In this document: piece after piece, positions 25,492 to 34,267 of the stretch
How the letters are laid out: every line of letters starts with the position of its first letter
Numbering within the stretch: position 1 is the first letter of the stretch
Origin: Saliphagus infecundisoli
Lineage (GTDB): Archaea > Halobacteriota > Halobacteria > Halobacteriales > Natrialbaceae
Direction of reading: 5' to 3'
DNA length: 64,000 nucleotides
Assembly (NCBI RefSeq): GCF_020177375.1
Contig: NZ_JAIWHV010000002.1
Location: 429,672-493,671, forward strand
Notes under the pieces: model-generated
Seen by the model: only the letters and a program-made list of their open reading frames with translations
Database searches by the model: none
What the model was told of the DNA's origin: nothing
Made by a program: the position numbers and the translations under genes

Positions 25492-27249
25492 TCACTGCTC
25501 CTCGACGTGGCGGACCTCACAGGCCACGCCCCGCGTGCTCCCTTCCATCTCCCGGCCGAACATCTCCGCGCGCCCGACCGCGAACGCCCGCGGTCCCTCG
25601 ATGACGACCTCGTCGCCGACGCGGATTCCCTCGTCGGCGCTGACGACTCCCGGCGCGAGCACGCTTCCGTGGGGCGTAAACGAGTCGATCTCGACGCGTT
25701 TGGTCGGGACCGAACTCTCGACCCACCGCCGGGCGCCCTCCAGGGTAAACGAGAGGGTGCCGTAGCGGGGCACCATCGTCGCGAGTTGCGTGTCGTCGCC
25801 GTCGCGGACCTGCAGTTTCGGATAGCGTCCCGTGGTCCGGAGGTCGGGAAAGAGGTCGTCGCCCGCGCCGTCCCCGAGGAGGTAGTCGGCGATCGCACGG
25901 ACGGTGTTGTGCTCGCGCTCGCGTTTCGAGTACTTCAGTTCGCCCGCGAGGGCCTCGGCGAGGTTCTCCAACGAACTCTCGTCCGTGGGGTGGGCGCCCT
26001 CCGGGACGGTGTACGTGACGTCGAGGGCGAGATCGCTCTCGACGCGCTCGACGATCTCCCGATATCCCTCGGTCGGCACGTGGGCGACGATTTCGGGATA
26101 CTCGTTTCGCTCGAGATAGCGCCGGAGCACGCGGGCGACGAACGCCGTCTCCTCTTCGGTCCACCGGCCCGTCACGACCGTGTCGTACTGTTGGGCGGGG
26201 TAGGTCGTCTCGAGTTCCTGGGGAACCACACCCATGGGCGAGGTCATCGAGACGAGGTGGGCCCGCCAACCGATCGCGTCGTGAAAGCGGCCGTGGCTCT
26301 TGGACTCGCTGTAGGGTTTCCGGGCCGAACAGGGGACGAGCACGAGCGGATTCTCGAACCGATTGCGATAGCGCGTCGTCACCCGGTCGGCGTACCGGCG
26401 GATCTCTGGTCGCCGGATGGTGTCGCCCGTCGCGGCGGTCATCTCGGCCTCCCGGAGGATCGGCGCGCGCTCCTCGATATACCCCCACCGGTCGTCGAGC
26501 TCTCTCATGGTCGCCGTGAGCCACTGGTCGTGGCGGGCCTGGCCCTCGACGTAGTCCCGGAGCCGTCCCTCGCGGATCCGCTGGCGGACGACGGCCAGTT
26601 CCGCACGGAGGGCGTTCTCGTTGTGTTCGGCGCAGTCGGCGCGGGTGAACTCCTCGACGGGCGTCCGGCAGGCTGGACACGCACACGGCAGTTCCTCGAG
26701 ATCGGACAGTCGGCGGTCGCCCTCGGTCGTGAGGTATCGGCCTCGAGTGCCCTCGGCGGTCGCGCGGGCGGCGTCCACCGCGTCCACGCCGGCGTAGACG
26801 AGCGTCGCGACGTTTCTGGGCGTGGCGACTCCCGAGAGGACCAGGAGGGTGTCGGGCTGGAGCGCCTCCCGGACGGAGACGATCCCGGAGACGAAGGAGG
26901 CGCCGTGGCCGACGATCGACTGGCCATCCGAGAGGAGGTAGGCGTCGACCGCGTGGGCCTCCGGCGACGCACTCGAGATCACCGCGGCGCTGGGATACTC
27001 GACGTCGGGATACTCGACGGAAAACGACTCGCGGACCTCCTCGGGGGTCCCGCCGGGGAGTCCGCGGTGGGGGAGCACCGTCAGCTCCCCCTCGCTGCCC
27101 TCGGGTACCTCGCGTTCGTCGGCCCACAGCGAGCCGGCGTCGGCGAGGCGGTCGCCGACGGTAGCGGGGGTCGCAAGCGGGGGATCGAGGCGGAGTTCGC
27201 CGAGGCGGGCGGGCCCGTCCCGGGCGTGGACCTCGAAGTAGTCGGTCAT
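25492..27249 (-). CDS. arcS: Archaeosine synthase ArcS
   Basis: 585 residues. Takes the preQ0 base that TgtA has placed at position 15 of tRNA and converts it towards archaeosine. Seen: a TGT-like N-terminal half with a zinc-type cluster Cys189, Cys191, Cys194 and His209, the ArcS-specific catalytic motif PCSARKPYSESKSH at 306-319, and a C-terminal PUA domain (about 510-585; VEIDSFTPHGSVLAPGV, IRVGDEVVIEG) that grips the tRNA. All ArcS landmarks are present. It starts 43 bases after tgtA on the same strand, so the two steps of the pathway are one operon. Confidence 0.95.
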   Translation of the reverse strand: MTDYFEVHARDGPARLGELRLDPPLATPATVGDRLADAGSLWADEREVPEGSEGELTVLPHRGLPGGTPEEVRESFSVEYPDVEYPSAAVISSASPEAHAVDAYLLSDGQSIVGHGASFVSGIVSVREALQPDTLLVLSGVATPRNVATLVYAGVDAVDAARATAEGTRGRYLTTEGDRRLSDLEELPCACPACRTPVEEFTRADCAEHNENALRAELAVVRQRIREGRLRDYVEGQARHDQWLTATMRELDDRWGYIEERAPILREAEMTAATGDTIRRPEIRRYADRVTTRYRNRFENPLVLVPCSARKPYSESKSHGRFHDAIGWRAHLVSMTSPMGVVPQELETTYPAQQYDTVVTGRWTEEETAFVARVLRRYLERNEYPEIVAHVPTEGYREIVERVESDLALDVTYTVPEGAHPTDESSLENLAEALAGELKYSKREREHNTVRAIADYLLGDGAGDDLFPDLRTTGRYPKLQVRDGDDTQLATMVPRYGTLSFTLEGARRWVESSVPTKRVEIDSFTPHGSVLAPGVVSADEGIRVGDEVVIEGPRAFAVGRAEMFGREMEGSTRGVACEVRHVEEQ

Positions 27250-27292
27250 ACCTCTATGGACGCGAGCGGGCGAAAGAGGCTGTCGGTCTCCG

Positions 27293-28759
27293 TTACTTCG
27301 TGTCGATCGTCTCGACCCGATCGGGCAGCGCCGCGAGGATGCCGGGGGGCCACCCCTCGTGGGCGACCGCTAGCTCGCTGTCGGGGTTCGCCTCGGCGAG
27401 CCGGGCGACCCCCCGGAGGGCCGCGACGCGAATCGCCCGGTCGGGCCGTTCGGGCGGGTCGGTATTCAGGGGATAGCTCTGGACCAGCGCGGGCGGGACC
27501 GGGCCGAACGGCGGGCGGAGCGTCCAGACCTCGTCGTACTCCCCGCCGGAGACGTCGCCCTCAGCGAGCAGCAGGGAGTCCGGTACGGAAAGGCGTTCGA
27601 GCCGGCGGTGGTGCCGCAGGACTTCGGGCCGGGCGGCGCTCTCCGCGGAGACGTAGAAGAAGGTCCCTTTCGAGACTGGGTCCGACCGTTCGTACTGGTC
27701 GGCGTGCTCCAGAAGTGCGCGGTAGCCCGAGAGCATCGCCGGGTGCGAGCGCGCGCGGGCCTCGACGAGTTCCAAGAGATTCCCCTCCCGGATCGCCTCC
27801 CTGATCCGGCGGATCTCGGCGAAGCTCACGTGAAGATTGTGGGCGGCGAGTGCCTTCTCGCGGGGCTTGTCCGGGAGCGCGCGGAGTTCGTCGGGGGTGT
27901 GTTCGAGACAGACCGGACACGAACAGGGGAGGTAGTCGATGTCCGCCAGGTGGCGGGTGCCCCGGACGGTGAGGTAGCGGTCGTCGCGGGCGTAGATGGC
28001 GTAGGCCGCCGAATCGAAGAGATCACAGCCCGCGGCCGCGGCGAGGGCGAACATCATCGGATGGCCGGCGCCGAAGAGGTGGACCGGCGCGTCGGCTCCG
28101 AGGCCCCGTTTGGCGGCCGCGACGACGTCGACCGTCTCGGCGTAGCGGTAGTCGTTGAGGAGGGGGACGACCGCGCCGATCGGGAAGACGTCGAGGTCAG
28201 TGCCGTCGGCGTGGCGAGCGGCGTCCTCCCGGAGGTCGAGGTGAGTCGAGCCCTGAACCGGCGCGCTCACGAGGGTGTCGCCGACGTCAACCCCTTCTGC
28301 GACCGTGAGGCGTTCCTGGGTGGTCTCGAGGTCCGCCGCGGCACGTTCGCGGGGGGCGTCGGGCGGCGTCGGGAGATCGACGGGGGTCGCGATGTCCGAA
28401 CCGATCCCGGCCTGGAAGGAGAGGATCTCCTCGGTGGTCACGGAGATCTCGCCGTACTCGGCCAGCTGGAACGAGCCGGAGTCGGTCATGATCGCACCCG
28501 GAAAGTCGAGCATTCCGTGCAGGCCCTCCGAAAGCGCCTGCTCGCGGAGGTCCGGAGTGTCGTGGATGATGTAGGCGTTCGTGATGAGGGCCTCGGCGCC
28601 GAACTCCTCGGCGAGCCGACGCGGTGCGATCGTGTCGATGTTGGGGTTGATGACCGGCAGCAGGGCGGGGGTCTCGACGGTGACCCCTGCACGCGGCACG
28701 CGGAGTTCGCCGATCCGCCCGCCGGCGTCGGTCTCTCGGAGTTCGAAACGATCGCGCAT
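27293..28759 (-). CDS. tgtA: tRNA-guanine(15) transglycosylase TgtA
   Basis: 488 residues. Exchanges guanine-15 of archaeal tRNAs for preQ0. The catalytic Asp lies in DSGSFQ (93-98); the binding loop [15 protein letters not shown] and the zinc-binding CSCPVC with a downstream His follow at the end of the TIM barrel. The C-terminal region is shorter than in TgtA proteins that carry their own PUA domain, consistent with the split TgtA plus ArcS arrangement in haloarchaea. ATG 28759 gives the conserved start [11 protein letters not shown]; upstream codons in frame are not conserved. First gene of the tgtA-arcS pair. Confidence 0.95.
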   Translation of the reverse strand: MRDRFELRETDAGGRIGELRVPRAGVTVETPALLPVINPNIDTIAPRRLAEEFGAEALITNAYIIHDTPDLREQALSEGLHGMLDFPGAIMTDSGSFQLAEYGEISVTTEEILSFQAGIGSDIATPVDLPTPPDAPRERAAADLETTQERLTVAEGVDVGDTLVSAPVQGSTHLDLREDAARHADGTDLDVFPIGAVVPLLNDYRYAETVDVVAAAKRGLGADAPVHLFGAGHPMMFALAAAAGCDLFDSAAYAIYARDDRYLTVRGTRHLADIDYLPCSCPVCLEHTPDELRALPDKPREKALAAHNLHVSFAEIRRIREAIREGNLLELVEARARSHPAMLSGYRALLEHADQYERSDPVSKGTFFYVSAESAARPEVLRHHRRLERLSVPDSLLLAEGDVSGGEYDEVWTLRPPFGPVPPALVQSYPLNTDPPERPDRAIRVAALRGVARLAEANPDSELAVAHEGWPPGILAALPDRVETIDTK

Positions 28760-28882
28760 CTGGTGGCCGTTCGCCCGCGGGGCGGTAAACCGTTCCGTTC
28801 TTTCATCCGGGCCGCCCTCGATCACTCCGGGAGAACCGCAGACGGATCGCGGTTCCCCGGCGGACGGGTACGGCGGCCCGGA

Positions 28883-29428
28883 TCACTCCCCGAACAGCCG
28901 GTAGTACGTCACCGCGAGTATCGCTCGCCCGTCCCGGAGGTCGCCCGATTCGATCTCCGAGAGCAGGTCCTCGAGGGACGTCTCGGCGACGCGGATGGTT
29001 TCGTCGTCGTCCAACTGCTGGGCGGCGGTCGGCCGACAGCCGGAGGCGACGAAGAAGTGGATCACGCTGTCCGCGATGCCGTTTGCAGGCTCGGCGGTGA
29101 GCAGGTGCTCGAGGTCCTCGGCCTCGTGGCCGGTCTCCTCGCGGAGTTCCCGGCGGGCCGCGGCCTCGAGGGAGTCGTCGTCGGGTTCGGTGCTGCCGAC
29201 GGGGAGGCCCCGGTTGACCCGGGAGACGGCCTGGCGCCACTCCTCGATGCAGACGACCCGGTCGTCGGGCGTAAGGGGGAGGATACAGACGCTTTCGGGC
29301 TCCGAAAGGTAGTCGAACTCGGTCTCGGTCCCGTCGGGGAGGGCCACCCGCTCGTTGCGGATCTCGAAGCCGTCACAGCTATAGGCGGTCCGCCGTGCGA
29401 CTGTCTCCCACGCCAGTTCGGAGTCCAT
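28883..29428 (-). CDS. Nudix hydrolase (ADP-ribose pyrophosphatase-like)
   Basis: 181 residues. The Nudix helix core AARRELREETGHEAEDL is complete for the metal-binding Glu residues, within the arrangement typical of ADP-ribose pyrophosphatases (RVNRGLPVGS before it, IHFFVASG after it). It would hydrolyse a nucleoside diphosphate linked to another moiety; the exact substrate cannot be read. It precedes tgtA by about 120 bases on the same strand and is divergent from the second padR gene. The spacing before the core looks one residue short of the consensus box. Confidence 0.85.
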   Translation of the reverse strand: MDSELAWETVARRTAYSCDGFEIRNERVALPDGTETEFDYLSEPESVCILPLTPDDRVVCIEEWRQAVSRVNRGLPVGSTEPDDDSLEAAARRELREETGHEAEDLEHLLTAEPANGIADSVIHFFVASGCRPTAAQQLDDDETIRVAETSLEDLLSEIESGDLRDGRAILAVTYYRLFGE

Positions 29429-29545
29429 GGGCGGAGGTCGGGCGGCCGCCACAAAAAGGCGAGCTACCGTCGCTACGCGGTTCCTGATTCGGTGTACCAG
29501 CCGTGTAACGAAGGTCGGGGCGGACGACTCCCCGTTTTCGAGACC

Positions 29546-29818
29546 ATGGACGAACTCACCGGCTTCCAGCGCGACCTGCTGTACGTCATCGCGGGCACGG
29601 ACGAGCCGTCCGGTCGGGAGATCATGGCGGACATCGACGACTACGTCGAGGAGGTCACCCACGGCCGGCTCTATCCGAACCTCGATGCCTTGGTCGAGTG
29701 CGGCCTCGTCGAAAAGGGCGAACGCGACCGACGGACGAACTACTACGCGCTCACCGACCGGGGCGAACGCGCCTTGGAGGAACGCCGGGAATGGACCGAA
29801 CGCTATGTCGAGGTCTGA
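29546..29818 (+). CDS. PadR family transcriptional regulator, short form
   Basis: 90 residues, a single winged helix closely similar to the PadR protein at 16748-17113: TGFQRDLLYVIAG, HGRLYPNLDALVECGLVEKG, RRTNYYALTDRG. It lacks the acidic tail of that paralogue. This HTH class is common in haloarchaea. ATG 29546 gives the family start MDELTGFQ. Divergent from the Nudix gene across about 120 bases, which is a candidate target promoter. Confidence 0.88.
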   Translation: MDELTGFQRDLLYVIAGTDEPSGREIMADIDDYVEEVTHGRLYPNLDALVECGLVEKGERDRRTNYYALTDRGERALEERREWTERYVEV

Positions 29819-29902
29819 AGCGGACTGACCCCCTGTTTCCCGGTGTGATCGCCTCGCCGTTGGCCGGTTCCGGAAACGGCGTACAGCGGTCCGTCCGAGT
29901 TG

Positions 29903-30100
29903 CTATCGGGCATCGTCCAGATCGACGAACGCCTCGAGGTCGGCGGTGAGCCAGGCCGTTCGCGTCGCCCTCTCCTTCGGCGAGAGCGTACGTCGATCGG
30001 GCCGGTGCTCGTAGCGGACGACGACGGCCTCGAGAGGGACCGTCGTCGTTCGGTCCCTCGCGCCGGGGCGACCGTCGGAGCCGTCCGTGGTCCCGTTCAT
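29903..30100 (-). CDS. Small DUF7511-like haloarchaeal protein
   Basis: 65 residues. The C-terminal half has the pattern VVVRYEHRPDRRTL, then AWLTADLEAFVDL, which I associate with the haloarchaeal DUF7511 group; the protein at 52916-53110 shows the same T-(L/I)-x-P...W-(L/I)-T-A-D spacing. Function unknown. The first 20 residues are polar and probably disordered. It is supported by this paralogy more than by context; the neighbours are unrelated. Confidence 0.6.
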   Translation of the reverse strand: MNGTTDGSDGRPGARDRTTTVPLEAVVVRYEHRPDRRTLSPKERATRTAWLTADLEAFVDLDDAR

Positions 30101-30243
30101 GCGTGTTCTCCGGTTCGGGGAGGGTCACCCGGAGATAAAACCGCTGCTAGTTCCTCTATAGAGGGCTCCGGATCGTTCTCGTCGGACGGGGTTCGCACTC
30201 GAGCGCTCTTCGGTAGAAGCGGAGTTCGCCCCGGCCGGGGCGC

Positions 30244-31455
30244 TCAGCAGCCGCAGTCGTCGTCCGTCTCGTTGCCGTACTCGGAGTCGTTGTCGTCGCC
30301 GAAGCCATCCGTCTCGTTGTCGTCGTCAGTGTCGTTGAGACCGTCGTCGCTTTCGTTGTCGTCGCCGAAGCCGTTCGTCTCGTTGTCGTCGTCGCCGAAC
30401 CCGTCGTCATCGTCGGTGTCGTTGAGATCGTCGTCAGTGTCGTCGAGGTCCGTCTCGTTGTCGTCGGGGTCGTTGAGGCCGTCGTCGGTTTCGTTCTCAC
30501 CCATCTCCTCGTCGGTGTCGTTGGGATCGTCCTCTACGGACTCCTCTCCGTCGTCGGCTGGCATCTCGCCGGCCGGTTCCCCGTTCGGCCCATCGACCGC
30601 GAGCCTGACCGCGAACGGGGGCTCGGCGCCGAGGTAGCCCGTCGCGAACGCGGTGTAGGCCGTTCCCGTCTCGAGGGTGACCTCGACGCTCGCAACGGCA
30701 TCGTCGGCTCCCGCGTCGTCGGCCCCGTCGGTCTCGTTGGTGTCGGTCTCGTTGCCGACCGTTTCGTTGCTGTCCGTCTCGTTCCACCCGGTCTCGTTGG
30801 CGTCGTCGGTCTCCGTCGTCATCCCCGCCGACTCCCCATCGCCAGCGGCCGGGCGGACGTCCAGAGAGTACGTCGCCGCCGGGAGCGCGACGTAGTTCGT
30901 CATCTCGCCGAAGGCGACGTTCTCGAACAGCGCCAGGGGGCTGTCGCTGCCGACGACGTCGACCGCAGGGGCGTCCGGCGAGGCGTGGACCAGCCGGATC
31001 AGCGCCGAGCCGGCGTCAGTCAGGACCATCGCCCGGAACGTGCCGGCTCCGAGTTCGCCGACCGCAGCGATCGTATAGAACGCCCGGCTGACGGGGACCT
31101 CCTCGTCGAAGACGACGGTTTCGGGGTCACCAGCGGCCGTAATCTTCACCTGGTAGCTGCCGGGTGCGATCTCGAGGTACGGGGAGATGGTGTCGTAGGC
31201 GACGTCCGCGAGCACCTGCTCGTCGTCGACGTAGACGTCGACGTTCGGCGCGTCCGGCGAGAAGTGTGCGACCCGGACCGCCGCGGTCGGGGCCGACTCT
31301 TCGCCGGCGTCGTCCGTTCCGTTCGTGTCGTCGGTCTCGTTGGCGTCGTCGCGCTCGTCGTCCGCGTGGTCGCCGATCCCGAGGACGGGACCGGCCGCCG
31401 CCAGAGCGCCGATACCACCGATCGCCGCGAGCGTGGATCGTCGTGTCGTCGTCAT
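30244..31455 (-). CDS. Secreted DUF4397 domain protein with sequon-rich acidic tail
   Basis: 403 residues. N terminus MTTTRRSTLAAIGGIGALAA looks like a twin-arginine signal peptide. Two DUF4397 beta-sandwich units follow: VRVAHFSPDAPNVDVYVDD (about 58-130) and IRLVHASPDAPAVDVVGSD (about 150-275, interrupted by an Asn-Glu-Thr spacer). The last 115 residues are almost only Asp, Asn, Glu, Thr, Gly, ending DCGC. I count about seventeen Asn-X-Ser/Thr sequons, so heavy N-glycosylation is likely. Probably a cell-surface or adhesion protein. The Cys pair at the end is unusual for a haloarchaeal secreted protein. Confidence 0.85.
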   Translation of the reverse strand: MTTTRRSTLAAIGGIGALAAAGPVLGIGDHADDERDDANETDDTNGTDDAGEESAPTAAVRVAHFSPDAPNVDVYVDDEQVLADVAYDTISPYLEIAPGSYQVKITAAGDPETVVFDEEVPVSRAFYTIAAVGELGAGTFRAMVLTDAGSALIRLVHASPDAPAVDVVGSDSPLALFENVAFGEMTNYVALPAATYSLDVRPAAGDGESAGMTTETDDANETGWNETDSNETVGNETDTNETDGADDAGADDAVASVEVTLETGTAYTAFATGYLGAEPPFAVRLAVDGPNGEPAGEMPADDGEESVEDDPNDTDEEMGENETDDGLNDPDDNETDLDDTDDDLNDTDDDDGFGDDDNETNGFGDDNESDDGLNDTDDDNETDGFGDDNDSEYGNETDDDCGC

Positions 31456-31584
31456 GGTTGCGGGTGAAGCGGGGACGGGACGGGGGAAATACGGTGCAGT
31501 CGGTTTCGCCGATCGTCGCGGCGTTTCCCCGATGAAACGGGCGTAGGATCGGCCTGCACGCGCGAAACCGGAGCCTACACCGCG

Positions 31585-32820
31585 CTACTCGAGTCCGACG
31601 GTCCAGTTCGCGACCAACAGCAGGCAGACGACGCCCAGGAGCGCGGTCGGGAAGCCGAAGGCGACGGCCCAGCCGAAGGCGTCGGCCAGCGAGCCGACGA
31701 CGACCGACCCCGAGGCGGCGACGATCATGTAGGCCGTCCGGATCAGCCCGAAGCCCGCCCCCTGCTCGTCGGCCGAGAGGAGGTCCATGAACCGGGGGAA
31801 GACGGCGGCGGCCCACCCCATCCCCACCGCGAGCGAGAGGAGGCCGGCGACGATGGTCCAGAGGCCGGGCGCGAGGACGAGCGCGCCCAGCCCGGCGATT
31901 CCGGCGACCATACAGCCCGCGGTCGTCGCGTCCCGTCCGACGCGGTCGGCCAGCATGCCCACACCGATCTGCAACACCCCCTGGGCGAGGAAGTAGACGG
32001 CGAACAGCGTCCCAGCGAACGTCGCCGAGTAGTCGTGGTAGGCGACGAAGAAGGTCGGGAGAAAGGAGGCGAGCGCCTGCCAGGTGAAGTCACAGATGAC
32101 CGCGATGATCCCCGTGAAGACGATCGAGCGCCGGGTGAGCAGCTCCCGGATCGTCCCCGGCTCGAGCCGGGCGCGCATCGGCTCGTCGGGCCGGCGGGGC
32201 TCGGTCGGGCGCACCCGCCAGGCGAAGAGCGCGAAGACCGGGACGGCGACGAGCCCCGCGAGCCCGACGGCGACCCGCCAGCCGGCGGCGACGGCGACCC
32301 AGGCGACGACGACCGGGGTCACGACCCCCGCGAGCGGCGCCCCGCCGTTGTGGATCCCGATCGCGGTCCCGATCCCGTCGTATGTCCGGGTCAGCAAGGA
32401 GGTCGCGACGCTGTAGTGCAGTCCCGCGAGCCCGCCCAGCAGTATCGTCCCGACCACGAACGTGGGCAGGCCCGGCGAGAGCGCGATCACGACGGCCGCG
32501 ATCCCCGTTCCGCCGATCGAGGCGAGGATGACGGGGCGCTCGCCGATCCGGTCGGCAAGCACGCCGCTGGGAAACTGCGCGAGCGCGTAGGCGACCCACA
32601 TTCCGGACAGCGCCGCACCCAGGACCCCGTTCGAGACCGAGAAGTCGGCGGCGATCTCGGGAACGACCGGGCTGATCGCCAGCCGGCCGGCCATCGTCAC
32701 GAACAGCGCGGCCGTACACAGCGCGAGAACGGTCTCCCGGTAGCGCCAGCGCACGCTCTCGCTCGACGCCCGACGGCCCTCGCCCTTCGGAAGCCGGCCG
32801 CTCTTTCCGGAATCGCTCAA
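31585..32820 (-). CDS. Major facilitator superfamily transporter
   Basis: 411 residues, twelve predicted helices after a 30-residue basic N terminus. MFS markers: GVLADRIGERPVI between helices 2 and 3 and GMLADRVGRDATT in the second half. It resembles the sugar-phosphate/nitrate or efflux branches with MAGRLAISPVVPEIAADF at helix 1; the substrate cannot be fixed. Divergent from the DoxX gene, 75 bases apart. It differs from the MFS protein at 2846 in helix 1 and loop sequences, so the two are not recent duplicates. Confidence 0.85.
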   Translation of the reverse strand: MSDSGKSGRLPKGEGRRASSESVRWRYRETVLALCTAALFVTMAGRLAISPVVPEIAADFSVSNGVLGAALSGMWVAYALAQFPSGVLADRIGERPVILASIGGTGIAAVVIALSPGLPTFVVGTILLGGLAGLHYSVATSLLTRTYDGIGTAIGIHNGGAPLAGVVTPVVVAWVAVAAGWRVAVGLAGLVAVPVFALFAWRVRPTEPRRPDEPMRARLEPGTIRELLTRRSIVFTGIIAVICDFTWQALASFLPTFFVAYHDYSATFAGTLFAVYFLAQGVLQIGVGMLADRVGRDATTAGCMVAGIAGLGALVLAPGLWTIVAGLLSLAVGMGWAAAVFPRFMDLLSADEQGAGFGLIRTAYMIVAASGSVVVGSLADAFGWAVAFGFPTALLGVVCLLLVANWTVGLE

Positions 32821-32895
32821 ACCGAGGGAGGGAATACCACTCGACCCACTCCGGATCCCGAAGACATACCCCGTTCGAGGGCCGATTTCCGAGCG

Positions 32896-33387
32896 ATGAG
32901 TCGACTATCGAAATCGCTCGAGCGACGCGCGAACGAGTTCCGATCGGGCTCGGAGCCCGATCCCGAAGTCGAACCGGAACCACGAGAGGACGCCGCCGAA
33001 GGGGCCGTCGAGACGGCGCCGCTGTTCCGCCTCGGCCGGCTCCTGTTCGGGGGCGTCCTCGCGTACAACGCCATCGACAACCTCCGCAATCTGGAGGGTC
33101 GGATCGCCTATGCCGAGGCGAAAGGCGCGCCCCGTCCCGATATCTCGGTCCCCGCGATCAGCGGCGGACTCCTCGCCGGTAGCGTCGGGATCGCCCTCTG
33201 GCGGCTCCCGTCCGCTGCTGCCGCCGGCGTCGTCGGCTTCCTTGCCGGCGTCACCCCCGTGATGCACGACTTCTGGAACGAGGAGGACGAAGAGGGCTAC
33301 CAGCAGGAGCTGATCCAGTTCCTGAAGAACACGGCGTTGCTGGGCGCGGCGCTCGCGCTGCTCGGCCTCGGCCGGAAATCGGACTGA
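32896..33387 (+). CDS. DoxX family membrane protein
   Basis: 163 residues with a charged 40-residue N terminus and about four membrane helices. DoxX features: FRLGRLLFGGVLAYNAIDNL, then AYAEAKGAPRPD and TPVMHDFWNEEDEEGYQ in the loop before the last helix. DoxX proteins are membrane subunits associated with thiosulfate:quinone oxidoreduction or detoxification; most haloarchaeal ones lack a known role. ATG 32896 lies 75 bases from the divergent MFS start. After it comes the largest gene-free stretch of the window. Confidence 0.87.
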   Translation: MSRLSKSLERRANEFRSGSEPDPEVEPEPREDAAEGAVETAPLFRLGRLLFGGVLAYNAIDNLRNLEGRIAYAEAKGAPRPDISVPAISGGLLAGSVGIALWRLPSAAAAGVVGFLAGVTPVMHDFWNEEDEEGYQQELIQFLKNTALLGAALALLGLGRKSD

Positions 33388-33492
33388 CGCTCACGTTCGC
33401 GTTCGACCGGTTTTTCGTGGTTTCGTCCCGACAGCGACGCCTGCGGTCGATGGAATAGCTTGCTCAGTTGAGGCTGTAGGACAAGCACGGCA

Positions 33493-33521
33493 CCCGCGAA
33501 CGAACGGAGTGAGCGAGCGGG
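33493..33521. repeat. Haloarchaeal hairpin repeat, copy B
   Basis: CCCGC (33493-33497) and GCGGG (33517-33521) enclose GAACGAACGGAGTGAGCGA, which matches the loop of copy A at 21430-21449 at all but two positions although the stems differ. Different stems around the same loop is the mark of a mobile or recombining small repeat rather than a conserved gene part. Confidence 0.6.
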
Positions 33522-33562
33522 CCGACGACCGACCCAACGGGGAGGGAAGAGTGCTTTTGATC

Positions 33563-33613
33563 AACCTTTTGCCGAGCGACCGAGCACCGCGAGGGAGCGC
33601 AGCGCAAAAGGTT
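33563..33613. repeat. 10-bp inverted repeat AACCTTTTGC / GCAAAAGGTT
   Basis: AACCTTTTGC (33563-33572) and GCAAAAGGTT (33604-33613) are exact reverse complements and enclose a CGAGCGACCGAG...GGGAGCGCA loop of the same GC-rich repeat style. Possibly a terminator of the DoxX transcript or a MITE-like element. Confidence 0.55.
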
Positions 33614-33793
33614 GGCCCCTGAAGTGAGCCAATGTATTTCTTTAGTATGGTCGCTTTGTGATTGGATCTCGTGCTTAGTACGGAAACTCGGATAACAAGT
33701 TCGTTGAAGTCATCGTTGTTCCCATAGGTGGATTGACTTGGATATCCCTATTTCGACAAGATACGATATTCAACTGGGGCGGTAGCGCGGAGT

Positions 33794-34248
33794 CCCCGTC
33801 CTCAAGGTGCGACCGACGGGAGCGAGTAGGGCGGGGAGGAGCGCGTTCGTATAGCTGGGCACATACACCGAAAACGCAAGACTTAGGCCGCCATAATCCG
33901 TGTTACCACATAGCCACCGACGGGCTACAGACAGCCCCGCAAGGGGTGCCCGGCCACGTTTCGGTGCGGCCAAGGACGGGTTATCTCGGCGGTGGCGGGC
34001 ACCGGTCACCGTGCCCAGCGGACCGGACTCGTCCGGTCCGTGAAGGACGGACCAACGACGGTGAACGTGATGCCACGAGCCTCTCCGTTCCCCGCTTTGG
34101 GGATAGAACCCGAGGTCACGTCCAATTACATTGCCGCTGCCGGCCGACCGCACCGGCACACAAGGGCGAAGGACGCCACAAAGCCTCCAACGTCCGCCAT
34201 GCAAGCCCCACCCTCAGCGAGCGTCCGAAGGACGCGAGTAGGGTGGGG
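33794..34248. ncRNA. Candidate structured RNA or element remnant
   Basis: Strong stems in order: CCCCGTCCT/AGGGCGGGG (33794-33802 with 33828-33836); CGGGC/GCCCG (33921-33925 with 33948-33952) enclosing CCCC-GCAA-GGGG (33935-33946, a GNRA tetraloop); GGGCAC/GTGCCC (33997-34002 with 34011-34016); GGACCGGA/TCCGGTCC closed by CTCG (34020-34039); CCCCACCCT/AGGGTGGGG (34206-34214 with 34240-34248) with inner GCGTCC-GAA-GGACGC. The first and last stem-loops share a layout (CCCC...CCTCA...GCGAGTAGGG.GGGG). I found no RNase P or SRP RNA signature. Strand is undetermined; a TnpB-type element end is an alternative. Confidence 0.3.
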
Positions 34249-34267
34249 TCGGTGACTATCCTCGCTT

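Larger units (their letters stand above)
33388..34267. other. 880-base gene-free region with repeats and stem-loops
   Basis: Base composition drops, especially at 33640-33790. The reading frames across it have no recognisable family, no acidic haloarchaeal composition and poor starts, so I call no gene. It holds two hairpin repeats (33493-33521, 33563-33613) and a stem-loop cluster (33794-34248), which are listed separately. Candidate explanations are a structured RNA, a decayed IS200/IS605-type element, or an integration scar. Confidence 0.55.

Noticed and set aside
30290..30500. Possible CRISPR or satellite repeats in the TCGTTGTCGTC-rich stretch
   Set aside because: The periodicity comes from repeated Asp/Asn/Glu/Thr codons of the DUF4397 protein tail; there are no unique spacers of equal length.
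33770..34204. Minus-strand 144-codon frame within the stem-loop region
   Set aside because: Basic composition, no family, and it is made largely of the stem sequences; I prefer a non-coding explanation.
33794..34248. RNase P RNA or 7S (SRP) RNA
   Set aside because: The size is suitable but the conserved GAGGAAAGTCC and ACAGAA elements of RNase P and the SRP Alu/S-domain sequences are missing on both strands.
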